From a virus, in the IMG/VR virus record IMGVR_UViG_3300046000_004265, positions 1 through 28,963 of that record: 28,963 nt of DNA. One strand, written 5' to 3'. The translations under genes were made by a program, and so were the position numbers. The notes under the pieces are model-generated. The model worked only from the letters and a program-made list of their open reading frames with translations. It searched no databases and was not told the origin of the DNA. Shown here piece by piece: positions 15,358 to 22,055 of this stretch. How positions within the stretch are numbered: the stretch's first letter is position 1; each line of letters opens with the position of its first letter.

Positions 15358-16695
15358 TTATAATTTATAGTCTACAAATGTCATTGTCTCTGGTAAAAAT
15401 CTTAATGGTATGTTTTTAGTTGTGCCATGTCTATTCTTCTCTACCTTACAGATAACCAAGTCATTAGTGGCATATTCTGTACCACCAATTTCTATAGGGT
15501 TTGTCATCTCATAGTAATTAGGCCTCATTAGCATAATAACAGCATCTGCATCCTGCTCAATAGAACCAGATTCTCTTAAATCGGACAACTGTGGCATCTT
15601 ATCAGCTCGTTCTTCTACTCTACGAGATAATTGAGATAGGGCGATAATCGGTACTTGCAACTCTTTGGCTAAAGATTTAAGGCTTCTGCTTATTAAACTT
15701 ACTTCCTGCTCTCGGTTTTGGTTTGATTTGCCTTGTCCACTCATAAGCTGTAGATAGTCAATAAAAATTACTTTAATGCCATACTTCTGCTTCATAATGG
15801 TTGCCTTTGCTCTAAGTTGTGAAATACTTATACCGCCCATATCTTCTATATGTAGAGGGGATAGTAATATCTTATCATCAGTTTTTAGTAGTATCTTTCT
15901 TTCTGCCTCATTCATATTATTCATTCTAAGGCGTTTTAACGGTATCATACTCGTTATTGACTCTAACCTTTCAACTAACTGCTCGGAGCTCATTTCGAGG
16001 CTAAAAATGGCCGTAGGAACCTTATTTACAATAGTTAGATGGTAGATAGTAGAAAGCATAAAAGCTGTCTTACCCATCCCTGGTCTTGCAGCTATGACCA
16101 CAAAGTCTGGTCTGCACCATCCTGCTAATGTGTTATTTATCTCTTCAAATCCAGTGTTATAACCTAATAAATCTCCATTTTGTGCCTTATCACGTGAGTA
16201 GTTTAACGACATAATCACGTCATCAATGGTTTTTTCATGGATATTACCATACTCTTGTAAAGCTATAACTTTACTATTTACGTTAGAAAGTAAATCTATA
16301 GATTGACTATCGTTATCTAAACACTCGTATTCAGTCTGTTTAAATAGTAAGAACGCCTCACGTTTCTTGTACAGTTCTATTACCATTTCAATATGGCTGT
16401 TAATATGACCAGCACCAGTAATATTATCTGTTAATTTTGATAGGTAAAAAGCTCCACCAAGTTCCTTGAACGCCTCATCACCAGTTAATTTTTGTGCAAC
16501 TGTGTTTAAGTCAACCGATATGTTATCATCGTACATCTTTTTAACTGCAGCAAAGATTTTTTGGTGTCCTAAATCGTAGAATATCTCTGTTTTTAGGTGT
16601 CCAACAACTAATGGTAATGTTCTTTTATCCAATAAAATAGCACCAAGTATGCTCTTTTCTAACTCTTTGCTGTTTGGTAGGTTTATAACTTCCAT
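15358..16695 (-). CDS. dnaB: Replicative DNA helicase (DnaB family)
   Basis: This 445 aa protein has the full DnaB layout. The N-terminal helical domain starts NSKELEKSILGAILLD. The RecA-like domain has Walker A ARPGMGKT (residues 203-210), FSLEMSSEQL, Walker B KVIFIDYLQLM (308-318), and the SDLRESGSIEQDADAVIML region with the Gln-containing H3 motif. A late basic segment (CKVEKNRHGTTKNIPLRF) contains the arginine finger region. It unwinds DNA at the phage fork as a hexamer. Its ATG overlaps the stop of the winged-helix replication gene upstream, suggesting coupled synthesis of helicase and loader. No primase gene is visible, so the host enzyme is probably used. Confidence 0.95.
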   Translation of the reverse strand: MEVINLPNSKELEKSILGAILLDKRTLPLVVGHLKTEIFYDLGHQKIFAAVKKMYDDNISVDLNTVAQKLTGDEAFKELGGAFYLSKLTDNITGAGHINSHIEMVIELYKKREAFLLFKQTEYECLDNDSQSIDLLSNVNSKVIALQEYGNIHEKTIDDVIMSLNYSRDKAQNGDLLGYNTGFEEINNTLAGWCRPDFVVIAARPGMGKTAFMLSTIYHLTIVNKVPTAIFSLEMSSEQLVERLESITSMIPLKRLRMNNMNEAERKILLKTDDKILLSPLHIEDMGGISISQLRAKATIMKQKYGIKVIFIDYLQLMSGQGKSNQNREQEVSLISRSLKSLAKELQVPIIALSQLSRRVEERADKMPQLSDLRESGSIEQDADAVIMLMRPNYYEMTNPIEIGGTEYATNDLVICKVEKNRHGTTKNIPLRFLPETMTFVDYKL

Positions 16696-17297
16696 TACTT
16701 CAATGATATTTTAGTTGTTTGTATAGGTAAATTGGTAGTAAAAGTACTACTGTTCCTCTTCCAAGTTCTTACTGCAGCCTTCCAATCCTTCATAGGATTT
16801 TTACCAATCATCCATCCCCTTGCTTCGTAATGGTCGTAAAAATGATTAGCATCTAAAACAAATCCTAATTCAGTAGCATAAGTACTTATTGTTTCAACTG
16901 ATGGCCTAATAAATGTATTCTTATTGTTAGTATTATTGTTAGGTAAACTTTTTGTACCAGTTTCGGTAAACTTTTTTGACTCTATTTGTAAAGAATCTTT
17001 ACCATCGGTAAACTTTTTGTAATCGTTTAAATAATCTAAAAATACTGACGTTACTCGTAAGTGTTTAGTAGCTGGACTTTTATATACTAACTCTTTAACT
17101 ATCAATGAATTAATGATGTTAATTACTGATTGCTTAGATAAATCTAAATCCTTAGCCATTGTTTCTTTGCTCATGTAGCACCAATGAGACTCGTTATTCT
17201 GCATACGCATAATCGTATCTAATACGCAGTATTCATTGCACGATAGTTTAAATTCCTTCCGTACTGGATGAATTATTGTTGTGTAGAACTGTGACAT
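16695..17297 (-). CDS. Winged-helix replication protein, probable helicase loader/initiator
   Basis: This 200 aa protein has an N-terminal winged helix (about residues 18-75), including YMSKETMAKDLDLSKQSVIN and a wing ending LVYKSPATKHLRVT. A Lys/Thr/Asn-rich linker (about 90-130) follows. The C-terminus, YATELGFVLDANHFYDHYEA then GWMIGKNPMKDWKAAVRTW, is the short helical domain often fused to such DNA-binding halves in phage DnaD/DnaT-like or replication-initiation proteins. It overlaps DnaB by one base, which supports a role in loading that helicase. A purely regulatory role is less likely. Confidence 0.75.
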   Translation of the reverse strand: MSQFYTTIIHPVRKEFKLSCNEYCVLDTIMRMQNNESHWCYMSKETMAKDLDLSKQSVINIINSLIVKELVYKSPATKHLRVTSVFLDYLNDYKKFTDGKDSLQIESKKFTETGTKSLPNNNTNNKNTFIRPSVETISTYATELGFVLDANHFYDHYEARGWMIGKNPMKDWKAAVRTWKRNSSTFTTNLPIQTTKISLK

Positions 17298-17301
17298 AAG
17301 G

Positions 17302-17466
17302 TTATTTTTGTACCCTAAAAACTATTGTTCTGCCATTAAACTCAAATCTCCTTTTGTTCATTGGATTTAATGCGTCACGAATACTTTTAGTGTTAATGTT
17401 TGTTTTCCTATTGGCTGATGCAATAGATATGAATGTAGTTTCTTGTTTGGTGTCCAGGTAAATCAT
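17302..17466 (-). CDS. Small NUMOD1-like hypothetical protein
   Basis: From ATG at 17466 it encodes 54 aa: MIYLDTKQETTFISIASANR then KTNINTKSIRDALNPMNKRR and FEFNGRTIVFRVQK. A longer frame starts at 17520 but overlaps the upstream gene by 47 bases; the shorter start follows an A-rich leader. The pattern of a strand, a helix, 'T-N-I-N-T-K-S-I-R-D-A-L-N', then a final strand resembles NUMOD1 modules that bind DNA in homing nucleases. This is a weak similarity judged by eye. It could help position a replication protein, but that is speculation. Confidence 0.55.
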   Translation of the reverse strand: MIYLDTKQETTFISIASANRKTNINTKSIRDALNPMNKRRFEFNGRTIVFRVQK

Positions 17467-17473
17467 TCTAATT

Positions 17474-17635
17474 TTAATTGAGTTTTCGAATCCTCTCGGC
17501 TCTAAATCTAATCCCATCAATAATTCGTTTTATTTCGTAAAAAAATTGTAGTGTAATGTATAACGTTACAGCTAACGGCACTGAAATTAATGTAAAAAAT
17601 GTTAATTCGTAGATAAATATTAAGGTAGTTTTCAT
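17474..17635 (-). CDS. Small membrane protein, 53 aa
   Basis: From ATG at 17635 it encodes 53 aa, with one long hydrophobic stretch (FIYELTFFTLISVPLAVTLY) and a basic, amphipathic end (IKRIIDGIRFRAERIRKLN). An upstream in-frame ATG at 17665 would overlap the 52-aa gene at 17637-17795, so the later start, one base after that gene's stop, is chosen. Function is unknown. Confidence 0.6.
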   Translation of the reverse strand: MKTTLIFIYELTFFTLISVPLAVTLYITLQFFYEIKRIIDGIRFRAERIRKLN

Positions 17636-17636
17636 A

Positions 17637-17795
17637 TTATTTTCCTTTAGGTGTAATAGGTACAATAGTTTTTTTGATGTCCTTGTTAAGCCATTTTAAG
17701 ATACTATCTGCTCTTGCAAATAAATGTTCTTCTTTACCTTGACTTAGTGCTACCCATAAAGCAAACTGCTCATTGTTCATAGTTGGTATATTCAT
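17637..17795 (-). CDS. Small hypothetical protein, 52 aa
   Basis: An ATG at 17795 opens 52 codons, beginning MNIPTMNNEQFALWVALSQG and ending KKTIVPITPKGK. It fills a 160-nt interval between two other genes, with one-base gaps on both sides, typical for this operon. It is helical in the middle (HLFARADSILKWLNKD). It is too short for a 60-codon cutoff. The family is not recognised. Confidence 0.7.
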   Translation of the reverse strand: MNIPTMNNEQFALWVALSQGKEEHLFARADSILKWLNKDIKKTIVPITPKGK

Positions 17796-17796
17796 G

Positions 17797-18261
17797 TTAT
17801 TTCTTTAATGATATTTTAAATGTTGTTGTCGAATACTTAGGAGCTGGATAAATCATCTCACCAGTTTCTGGGTCTACCAAAGGTTCTTTGATAGTCTTTA
17901 GCAATGATTCTCTTTCCTTTTGTTTGTACTTAATAGCTTCTAATTCCTGGTTCATCTTTAACCAAGAGTAATCACCATCGTAGGCATACTTTACGCCAGA
18001 TTCAAACTTACTCACTTCGGCTCCTAGGACCTCAGCCTTGCCTTGTGGATGGGTAGATAGAATTGTTATAACATCTTCCTTTAAATCGGCCCTAATGCCA
18101 TCTAAAAGCTGAATAAGGGCCTCTGCCTTAACTAGCATCTCTAGTGGATTGTCTCCAGTCTCTCTAAAATGCTGTACAATAGTTTGTTTAAGCAATTCAA
18201 CGCTAAACTTGGATGGTTCGATAGAACTAAGTTCTACTTTAGGTAATAATTCAAAACTCAT
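17797..18261 (-). CDS. Hypothetical protein, 154 aa, next to recombination gene
   Basis: This 154 aa mainly helical protein has a helix pair EMLVKAEALIQLLDGIRADL and DVITILSTHPQGKAEVLGAE, then YDGDYSWLKMNQELEAIKYK and a Lys-rich segment. A conserved-looking end reads KEPLVDPETGEMIYPAPKYS, followed by TTTFKISL. From memory, proteins with this ending recur in Bacteroidota phages beside DNA recombination genes, but I cannot name a function. The location two genes from the putative annealing protein suggests a partner in DNA metabolism. Confidence 0.6.
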   Translation of the reverse strand: MSFELLPKVELSSIEPSKFSVELLKQTIVQHFRETGDNPLEMLVKAEALIQLLDGIRADLKEDVITILSTHPQGKAEVLGAEVSKFESGVKYAYDGDYSWLKMNQELEAIKYKQKERESLLKTIKEPLVDPETGEMIYPAPKYSTTTFKISLKK

Positions 18262-18263
18262 AT

Positions 18264-18470
18264 TTATTGTTTTTGGTATTTATTAATAGCATCTTCTAAA
18301 TCTTTTGCAATATTGCAGTGAATTGTTAGTGTGCATTGGGGATTAACTCCAGTTGAATCATTTGTTATTGTTGTTATAACTCCTGGAATCTTACTTCCAT
18401 TAGGATTAATTACCATGTGCATACCATTTTCTTCAATTACAGTGCACCAGCGTTCATTAAAGTTTTCCAT
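18264..18470 (-). CDS. Small hypothetical protein, 68 aa
   Basis: This 68 aa protein (MENFNERWCTVIEENGMHMV at the start) alternates short strands and ends in a helix (AKDLEDAINKYQKQ). It has three Cys that are not in a zinc-binding spacing. It is set between the annealing protein and the 154-aa gene with 1-2 base gaps. No family is recognised. Confidence 0.6.
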   Translation of the reverse strand: MENFNERWCTVIEENGMHMVINPNGSKIPGVITTITNDSTGVNPQCTLTIHCNIAKDLEDAINKYQKQ

Positions 18471-18471
18471 A

Positions 18472-19188
18472 TTATTTTTTGGTTAGGTTTTCTTTTTTCA
18501 TTGATAATAGTTTCTTCAACTGTTCGTTAGAATCAAACACTTGCTTATACCCAAAGTATAAATCAGTTAATTGTTTCACTTTAGTACAATTTGCGATGTC
18601 AGCTTTAATAGCATCAATATCTATTTCTTCTTCTTCTACTATTTCTGCTACTACCTCTTGAACTGTTTGAGCAGGTTTTTTAGGTGCCTCATGTACATTA
18701 GCACCAGTTTGCACTGTCGCAAAGTCCATTTCTTCTGCTGGTGTAGCCTCAAATCCTGCAGCTTTCATTAACCATGCAAGTAAGTTACGATACGCCTTAC
18801 CTATTGCACGTGTCTGTGCCATTGATAGGATAGCATACTCATCAAACCTTTTTTTGCTTTGCTCAAAGTTGCTACATATTGCTACTCCAGTAGCTACTAA
18901 CTGACCAGTATTAATGTTTCGTACTTCGCACTTGGCCATGTACTTTATTTCTACTTGACCAGGTTCTGTGCCTCTTCGAGTTAAGTCCGTAGTTTCTGTG
19001 ATAATCGGCATTAACCCTAATGAAGCTCCAGCGAACTGCCATCCTTCAACATTAACGAATTGCTTTCCTTGTATGTTGCTTGACAATCCTTTTTCTTTGA
19101 TAAGTTTTGCTAAATCTTTAGATAAGTTTAGCATTGAATCCGAGTTGATTAAATCAAACCTTGGTTGATTAGTTAATTCTGTGCTCAT
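18472..19188 (-). CDS. Putative single-strand annealing recombination protein (ERF/RAD52-like)
   Basis: This 238 aa protein has a folded N-terminal domain (about residues 1-160) followed by an acidic linker (VVAEIVEEEEIDIDAIKADI) and a helical C-terminus. The domain includes FVNVEGWQFAGASLGLMPII, then strands (EIKYMAKCEVRNINTGQLVA), and a distinctive helix AILSMAQTRAIGKAYRNLLA leading to AGFEATPAEEM. The SMAQTRA...G-[YF]-x-A-T-P-A-E-E-M pattern recurs in phage proteins that I associate with the ERF/RAD52 annealing superfamily. The acidic tail recalls others that bind SSB. The neighbouring VRR-NUC and replication genes fit. Identity needs a profile search, so confidence is moderate. Confidence 0.55.
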   Translation of the reverse strand: MSTELTNQPRFDLINSDSMLNLSKDLAKLIKEKGLSSNIQGKQFVNVEGWQFAGASLGLMPIITETTDLTRRGTEPGQVEIKYMAKCEVRNINTGQLVATGVAICSNFEQSKKRFDEYAILSMAQTRAIGKAYRNLLAWLMKAAGFEATPAEEMDFATVQTGANVHEAPKKPAQTVQEVVAEIVEEEEIDIDAIKADIANCTKVKQLTDLYFGYKQVFDSNEQLKKLLSMKKENLTKK

Positions 19189-19378
19189 AGTTTAGTTTTT
19201 TGGTTGTGTTTAAATTATTTGGAAAATATTGTACATGATTAATTGGGTTCTCATCCCAGTAACTAATTAATAGTTGCATCATGTTGTAAGATGCCTGGTT
19301 GTAAGTAATCTCATGTATAATTTTTGCAGCGAATAGTTTTCGCTCTTGTTCTGATAAATTGTGAAAGGTAGATAACAT
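19169..19378 (-). CDS. Small hypothetical protein, 69 aa
   Basis: This 69 aa protein begins MLSTFHNLSEQERKLFAAKI and is helical and rich in Asn and Tyr. It overlaps the start of the annealing protein gene by 20 bases, implying translational coupling. It begins 10 bases after the DnaA-like gene. No family is recognised. Confidence 0.55.
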   Translation of the reverse strand: MLSTFHNLSEQERKLFAAKIIHEITYNQASYNMMQLLISYWDENPINHVQYFPNNLNTTKKLNYEHRIN

Positions 19379-19388
19379 AATTGTTAAT

Positions 19389-19763
19389 TTATTTGTTTGC
19401 GTAAATGTTGTTAGGTAATTCTATTAAATCCATTACTGATTCATACTTCTCCATGTAGAACGGTATTACTTCAATATCATTAAGAAAGGTATTAAGTCCA
19501 TGTAGTACGGTTGTTCTGTCTCTTTTAAAGTATGGAGATATTTGTGATGCCTTTTGAAAATAGGATGTGTGTAAAATGTAATAACACATATTTCTTGCTA
19601 ACACTAATTCTCTATCCCTAGATTTATGTGACATCTTTTTAATGTCAACCTCGAACGCCTTAGATACAATTTCTATAACATTATTAAATATCTTAGTATC
19701 TATTTTTGTTAATCTGTTGGTAAGTAATGATTCTCTCGTTGGTCTAGTTCTCACTGTAGTCAT
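19389..19763 (-). CDS. Free-standing DnaA domain IV-like DNA-binding protein
   Basis: This 124 aa protein matches the C-terminal DNA-binding domain of DnaA. After a basic start (MTTVRTRPTRESLLTNRL), residues about 28-95 read IIEIVSKAFEVD-like, SHKSRDRELVLARNMCYYIL, then SPYFKRDRTTVLHGL. In DnaA this region is KRxRxxxxARxxxMYL ... RDHTTVxHA, which contacts the DnaA box. The His at position 3 of the signature is Arg here. The AAA+ domain of DnaA is absent, so the protein cannot be an ATP-driven initiator by itself. It may bind origin sites, compete with host DnaA or regulate early genes. Phages of Bacteroidota often carry such short proteins. It is the best candidate to bind the repeats at 21233-21329. 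Confidence 0.8.
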   Translation of the reverse strand: MTTVRTRPTRESLLTNRLTKIDTKIFNNVIEIVSKAFEVDIKKMSHKSRDRELVLARNMCYYILHTSYFQKASQISPYFKRDRTTVLHGLNTFLNDIEVIPFYMEKYESVMDLIELPNNIYANK

Positions 19764-19944
19764 TGATTTGGTTTTTAAGTGCCTCTAATTTCTTTGCGTA
19801 ATAAGTTTTTACTATTTCTACTGTTTCGTAATCGTGTTTATCTAATCTAATTTTAAGTAGATAAGGCGTAAGCCCAGTGATAGCACAGATTTTTTTTATG
19901 TCTCCATGACGAAGCATTGCTCTATAATCCGTTACTTGTATCAT
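19744..19944 (-). CDS. Small HTH-like protein, 66 aa
   Basis: This 66 aa protein has MIQVTDYRAMLRHGDIKKIC followed by AITGLTPYLLKIRL, a plausible helix-turn-helix with Gly-Leu at the turn, and a long C-terminal helix (VEIVKTYYAKKLEALKNQ). It overlaps its downstream gene by 20 bases and its upstream gene by 23. It could regulate the early operon; only shape supports this. Confidence 0.55.
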   Translation of the reverse strand: MIQVTDYRAMLRHGDIKKICAITGLTPYLLKIRLDKHDYETVEIVKTYYAKKLEALKNQINDYSEN

Positions 19945-20215
19945 CTTGTAGTTGGTTGTTTTGATTAATTAATGTCTGCCCTGCTTCTGTTAATGTTCTA
20001 CAGAATAGGGTGAAGGTCTTGTCTCCATCTTGAAATGTAACGGTAGTCTCTTCTGTGTTAGCTAATACTAATCTAATAGCTGGTTCTTGGCCATCTATCT
20101 TTTCGTTGGTAGCTGCGAATACTTGTGGTTCATTGTCTCCGAATTTAAAGCACCACTCACAAGGGAATATTGGCGTTAATGTTTTTTCTGTTAATTCTAA
20201 TTCTTGGTTTTCCAT
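19922..20215 (-). CDS. Hypothetical protein, 97 aa
   Basis: This 97 aa protein (MENQELELTEKTLTPIFPCE at the start) has Cys and Trp in a CEWCFKFG segment and strands in TVTFQDGDKTFTLFC. It ends in a Gln/Asn-rich tail. It overlaps the HTH-like gene by 23 bases. No family is recognised. Confidence 0.55.
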   Translation of the reverse strand: MENQELELTEKTLTPIFPCEWCFKFGDNEPQVFAATNEKIDGQEPAIRLVLANTEETTVTFQDGDKTFTLFCRTLTEAGQTLINQNNQLQDDTSNGL

Positions 20216-20216
20216 A

Positions 20217-20504
20217 TTAATTGTATTTATTTATTGATGCGTTTAATTTTTGATACTCTGTTTCTGCTTTCATCTTAAAGGTGTGAAAAAATGCCATTGT
20301 TTCGTCAACTGGTACGCCATCTGTTTGCTCATTGTTGAATTCAATCATTAGTCTTTTTACTAATTGTCTGTTTTCTTCATCAATGCAGAATAAAGCGAAA
20401 GACTCTTCGATTGTTTTAATTGCGTAGACCATTTCTTTTAATAGACTAAGAGCGTGTTTTTTTTGTTGCTCGGTCATTTGGTCTGGTTGTGGTTGAATTT
20501 TCAT
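20217..20504 (-). CDS. Hypothetical protein, 95 aa, helical
   Basis: This 95 aa protein is helical (QQKKHALSLLKEMVYAIKTI then ENRQLVKRLMIEFNNEQ) with a last helix (FFHTFKMKAETEYQKLNASI). The leader aaccaaataacATG is typical of this operon. One base separates it from its downstream neighbour and one from its upstream neighbour. Function is unknown. Confidence 0.55.
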   Translation of the reverse strand: MKIQPQPDQMTEQQKKHALSLLKEMVYAIKTIEESFALFCIDEENRQLVKRLMIEFNNEQTDGVPVDETMAFFHTFKMKAETEYQKLNASINKYN

Positions 20505-20505
20505 G

Positions 20506-20736
20506 TTATTTGGTTTTGTTAAATAATTTTAGGTGTCTGTCTATCCCCAGAACAGATGCGTCAAGTGAGGCGTAATATGAGCTTCTCCAGTAGTACCATT
20601 TACCATTTAGGATTTGATTATCCCATTTAATAATCATGCCTTTATAGGTGTACTGTTTTGAGATTCTGCCGTTACTGTTTACGTAGGTATATTCTTCTTT
20701 TATACCTTTTTTCTTCTGTTCGAGGGTTAGTTTCAT
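20506..20736 (-). CDS. Hypothetical protein, 76 aa, basic
   Basis: This 76 aa protein, rich in Lys, Tyr and Trp, begins MKLTLEQKKKGIKEEYTYVN and has a KGMIIKWDNQILNGKWYYW region of strands. The spacing to the next gene is one base. Nothing more specific can be said. Confidence 0.5.
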   Translation of the reverse strand: MKLTLEQKKKGIKEEYTYVNSNGRISKQYTYKGMIIKWDNQILNGKWYYWRSSYYASLDASVLGIDRHLKLFNKTK

Positions 20737-20740
20737 TTGT

Positions 20741-20941
20741 TTAAATTGATGGTGTAGTCACCGTAAACAAGACTTTCTCTTCGCTTCTAGGTAATCCAAG
20801 TGATAGATTTTGGTATATCAAATACGCCTTATCGTAATCTTTGGACATTGTGCCAGAAACTATGAGACCGTCTAATCTGGTGAAGTAATATGTTTCGTTT
20901 AGTAAAAAATCGTGCTCTTCGATAAATGTGTAGGTTTTCAT
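20741..20941 (-). CDS. Hypothetical protein, 66 aa
   Basis: This 66 aa protein begins MKTYTFIEEHDFLLNETYYF and has strand-like Tyr/Thr segments, then a short helix (DYDKAYLIYQNL). It is placed one base from the upstream gene and four from the downstream one. Function is unknown. Confidence 0.5.
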   Translation of the reverse strand: MKTYTFIEEHDFLLNETYYFTRLDGLIVSGTMSKDYDKAYLIYQNLSLGLPRSEEKVLFTVTTPSI

Positions 20942-20942
20942 G

Positions 20943-21149
20943 TTATTGTGTTTTGGTGTTTAATTTAGATAATCTGGTAAAGTAGGTTTTTGTGTCTCCG
21001 ATGACAGCTTTAGACATAGACCGCTCATATTCCAATGGGTGGATGCAGTTTTTTGTCTCATAATTGTAGTAGGCTTGTTGACCTTTGTAGATGAGTGTAC
21101 CAGTGATAGCACATCTCATGGGATAAGTTAAGGTGATTAATTCAAACAT
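20943..21149 (-). CDS. Hypothetical protein, 68 aa, first gene after the repeat region
   Basis: This 68 aa protein begins MFELITLTYPMRCAITGTLI. The Cys-Ala-Ile-Thr-Gly start and a second Cys (KNCIHPLEYER) suggest a small possibly metal-binding fold. It is read off the - strand directly after the iteron-like region and has an A-rich leader (accaaaacaaaaaaccATG). It is the first gene of the downstream half of the early operon. Confidence 0.5.
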   Translation of the reverse strand: MFELITLTYPMRCAITGTLIYKGQQAYYNYETKNCIHPLEYERSMSKAVIGDTKTYFTRLSKLNTKTQ

Positions 21150-21509
21150 GGTTTTTTGTTTTGGTTTGGTAAAATTAAAGGTTTTTTGTTATTATTTAAT
21201 ATATTTTTGTTAAATTATTGTTATAACGTAAAAGATTTTTGTTATAACATTATCCGCACAGATTTTTGCCACTGCTGGATTTTTGCGTACCTATACCCAT
21301 GCAAGATTTTTGGCTATGCTAGATTTTTGGTATGCGTTTCCTAATGATGCCGTAGGTGTATTTATTACACATTAAGGTACTTTTATAACATTACATAGGT
21401 ACAAAGTAGTCTCAATATGCTTTTATTGGCACTTTACAGCCTCGTTTTGGGCTTATCTTTATTGTTTAAGGTATAGACCTCAAACGCTTTTAGTATGTCT
21501 TATTTAGCC
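21150..21509. other. Non-coding region with iteron-like AGATTTTTG repeats (origin candidate)
   Basis: No credible gene is seen here (a 62-codon + strand frame is low-complexity and lies on the repeats). AGATTTTTG occurs at 21233, 21260, 21304 and 21321, with GGATTTTTG at 21277. Gaps between copies are 18, 8, 18 and 8 nt, giving a 44-bp period. TTGTTATAAC recurs at 21218 and 21239 (21 bp apart). TTATCCGCA at 21250-21258 is one base from the E. coli DnaA box TTATCCACA. GTACCTAT (21287-21294) and ATAGGTAC (21395-21402) form a distant inverted repeat. The arrangement resembles an iteron-type origin or a multi-site operator. Confidence 0.5.
21233..21329. repeat. Five spaced AGATTTTTG motifs
   Basis: Copies are at 21233-21241, 21260-21268, 21277-21285 (first base G), 21304-21312 and 21321-21329. 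The 8-nt spacers both end in TGCT. The strict 18/8/18/8 spacing argues against chance. Confidence 0.75.
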
Positions 21510-21677
21510 TTATTTTGCTAAATATTCGTACCAATTTCTTTTTATTTGTTTTACATAGGTATTAAATGATTGCTTTGCTCCTTTCATACTCATAAAATAA
21601 TACGTTTGCTTAACTAATTGTTGGTTAATTATTGCCGAAATAACAATAACGCCATTTTCTTTGCGTTCAATAATCAT
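21510..21677 (-). CDS. Small hypothetical protein, 55 aa
   Basis: An ATG at 21677 (leader aaccaaaaattaataaaATG) opens 55 codons: MIIERKENGVIVISAIINQQ, LVKQTYYFMSMKGAKQSFNT and YVKQIKRNWYEYLAK. A beta pair followed by a helix is typical of short phage proteins with the pattern NGxxxISAxxNxxLxxxxYxxYxKxEA, common in Bacteroidota phages as I recall. The amino acid use is protein-like, and its stop is where the non-coding repeat region begins. It is too short for a 60-codon cutoff. Function is unknown. Confidence 0.7.
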   Translation of the reverse strand: MIIERKENGVIVISAIINQQLVKQTYYFMSMKGAKQSFNTYVKQIKRNWYEYLAK

Positions 21678-21699
21678 TTTATTAATTTTTGGTTAAGAT

Positions 21700-21722
21700 A
21701 AAGGCCCAATTAATAGGCCTTT
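21700..21722 (-). terminator. Hairpin between two - strand genes (attenuator candidate)
   Basis: AAAGGCC and GGCCTTT form a perfect 7-bp stem with a 9-nt loop, placed between the genes at 21756 and 21510. On the - strand it is followed only by TTTATC-like sequence, so it is a weak terminator or a processing site. Confidence 0.35.
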
Positions 21723-21755
21723 ATTTCGCTGAATTTAACAGCTCGTCAGTTAACC

Positions 21756-22043
21756 CTAAAAAAGAAAGTCTTGTCGGTCATTATAATATGGCTTTATTTG
21801 TAAGATAAAAGCCTCGTATTTGCTTTGCTCTTCTAATGTTTCAGCCTTAAAAGTGTTTACGTTAGCTTCCATCTGCAACAATTCAGCCATTTTATCAAAT
21901 AGCCATCTTTTTTTATCTTTTGCTGTTTGTTCTAATAAAAATTCGATTAAGTCTTCTGCTTCATAATCTTGTAATATTTGACTTGTCCATTTTTCTATTA
22001 TTGCAGGAGGTATGTTTTTGTGTCTATGTTGGTAGTAGTTCAT
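21756..22043 (-). CDS. Hypothetical protein, 95 aa, acidic
   Basis: This 95 aa helical protein begins MNYYQHRHKNIPPAIIEKWT and has EDLIEFLLEQTAKDKKRWLF. It is rich in Glu, Lys and Gln. The gene starts 13 bases after the stop of the 173-aa gene. Function is unknown. Confidence 0.6.
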   Translation of the reverse strand: MNYYQHRHKNIPPAIIEKWTSQILQDYEAEDLIEFLLEQTAKDKKRWLFDKMAELLQMEANVNTFKAETLEEQSKYEAFILQIKPYYNDRQDFLF

Positions 22044-22055
22044 TAATAATAAAGT

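Noticed and set aside
21156-21344. 62-codon + strand frame over the AGATTTTTG repeats
   Set aside because: It is Phe/Tyr/Cys-rich from T-rich DNA, opposite to the operon, and built from the repeats themselves.
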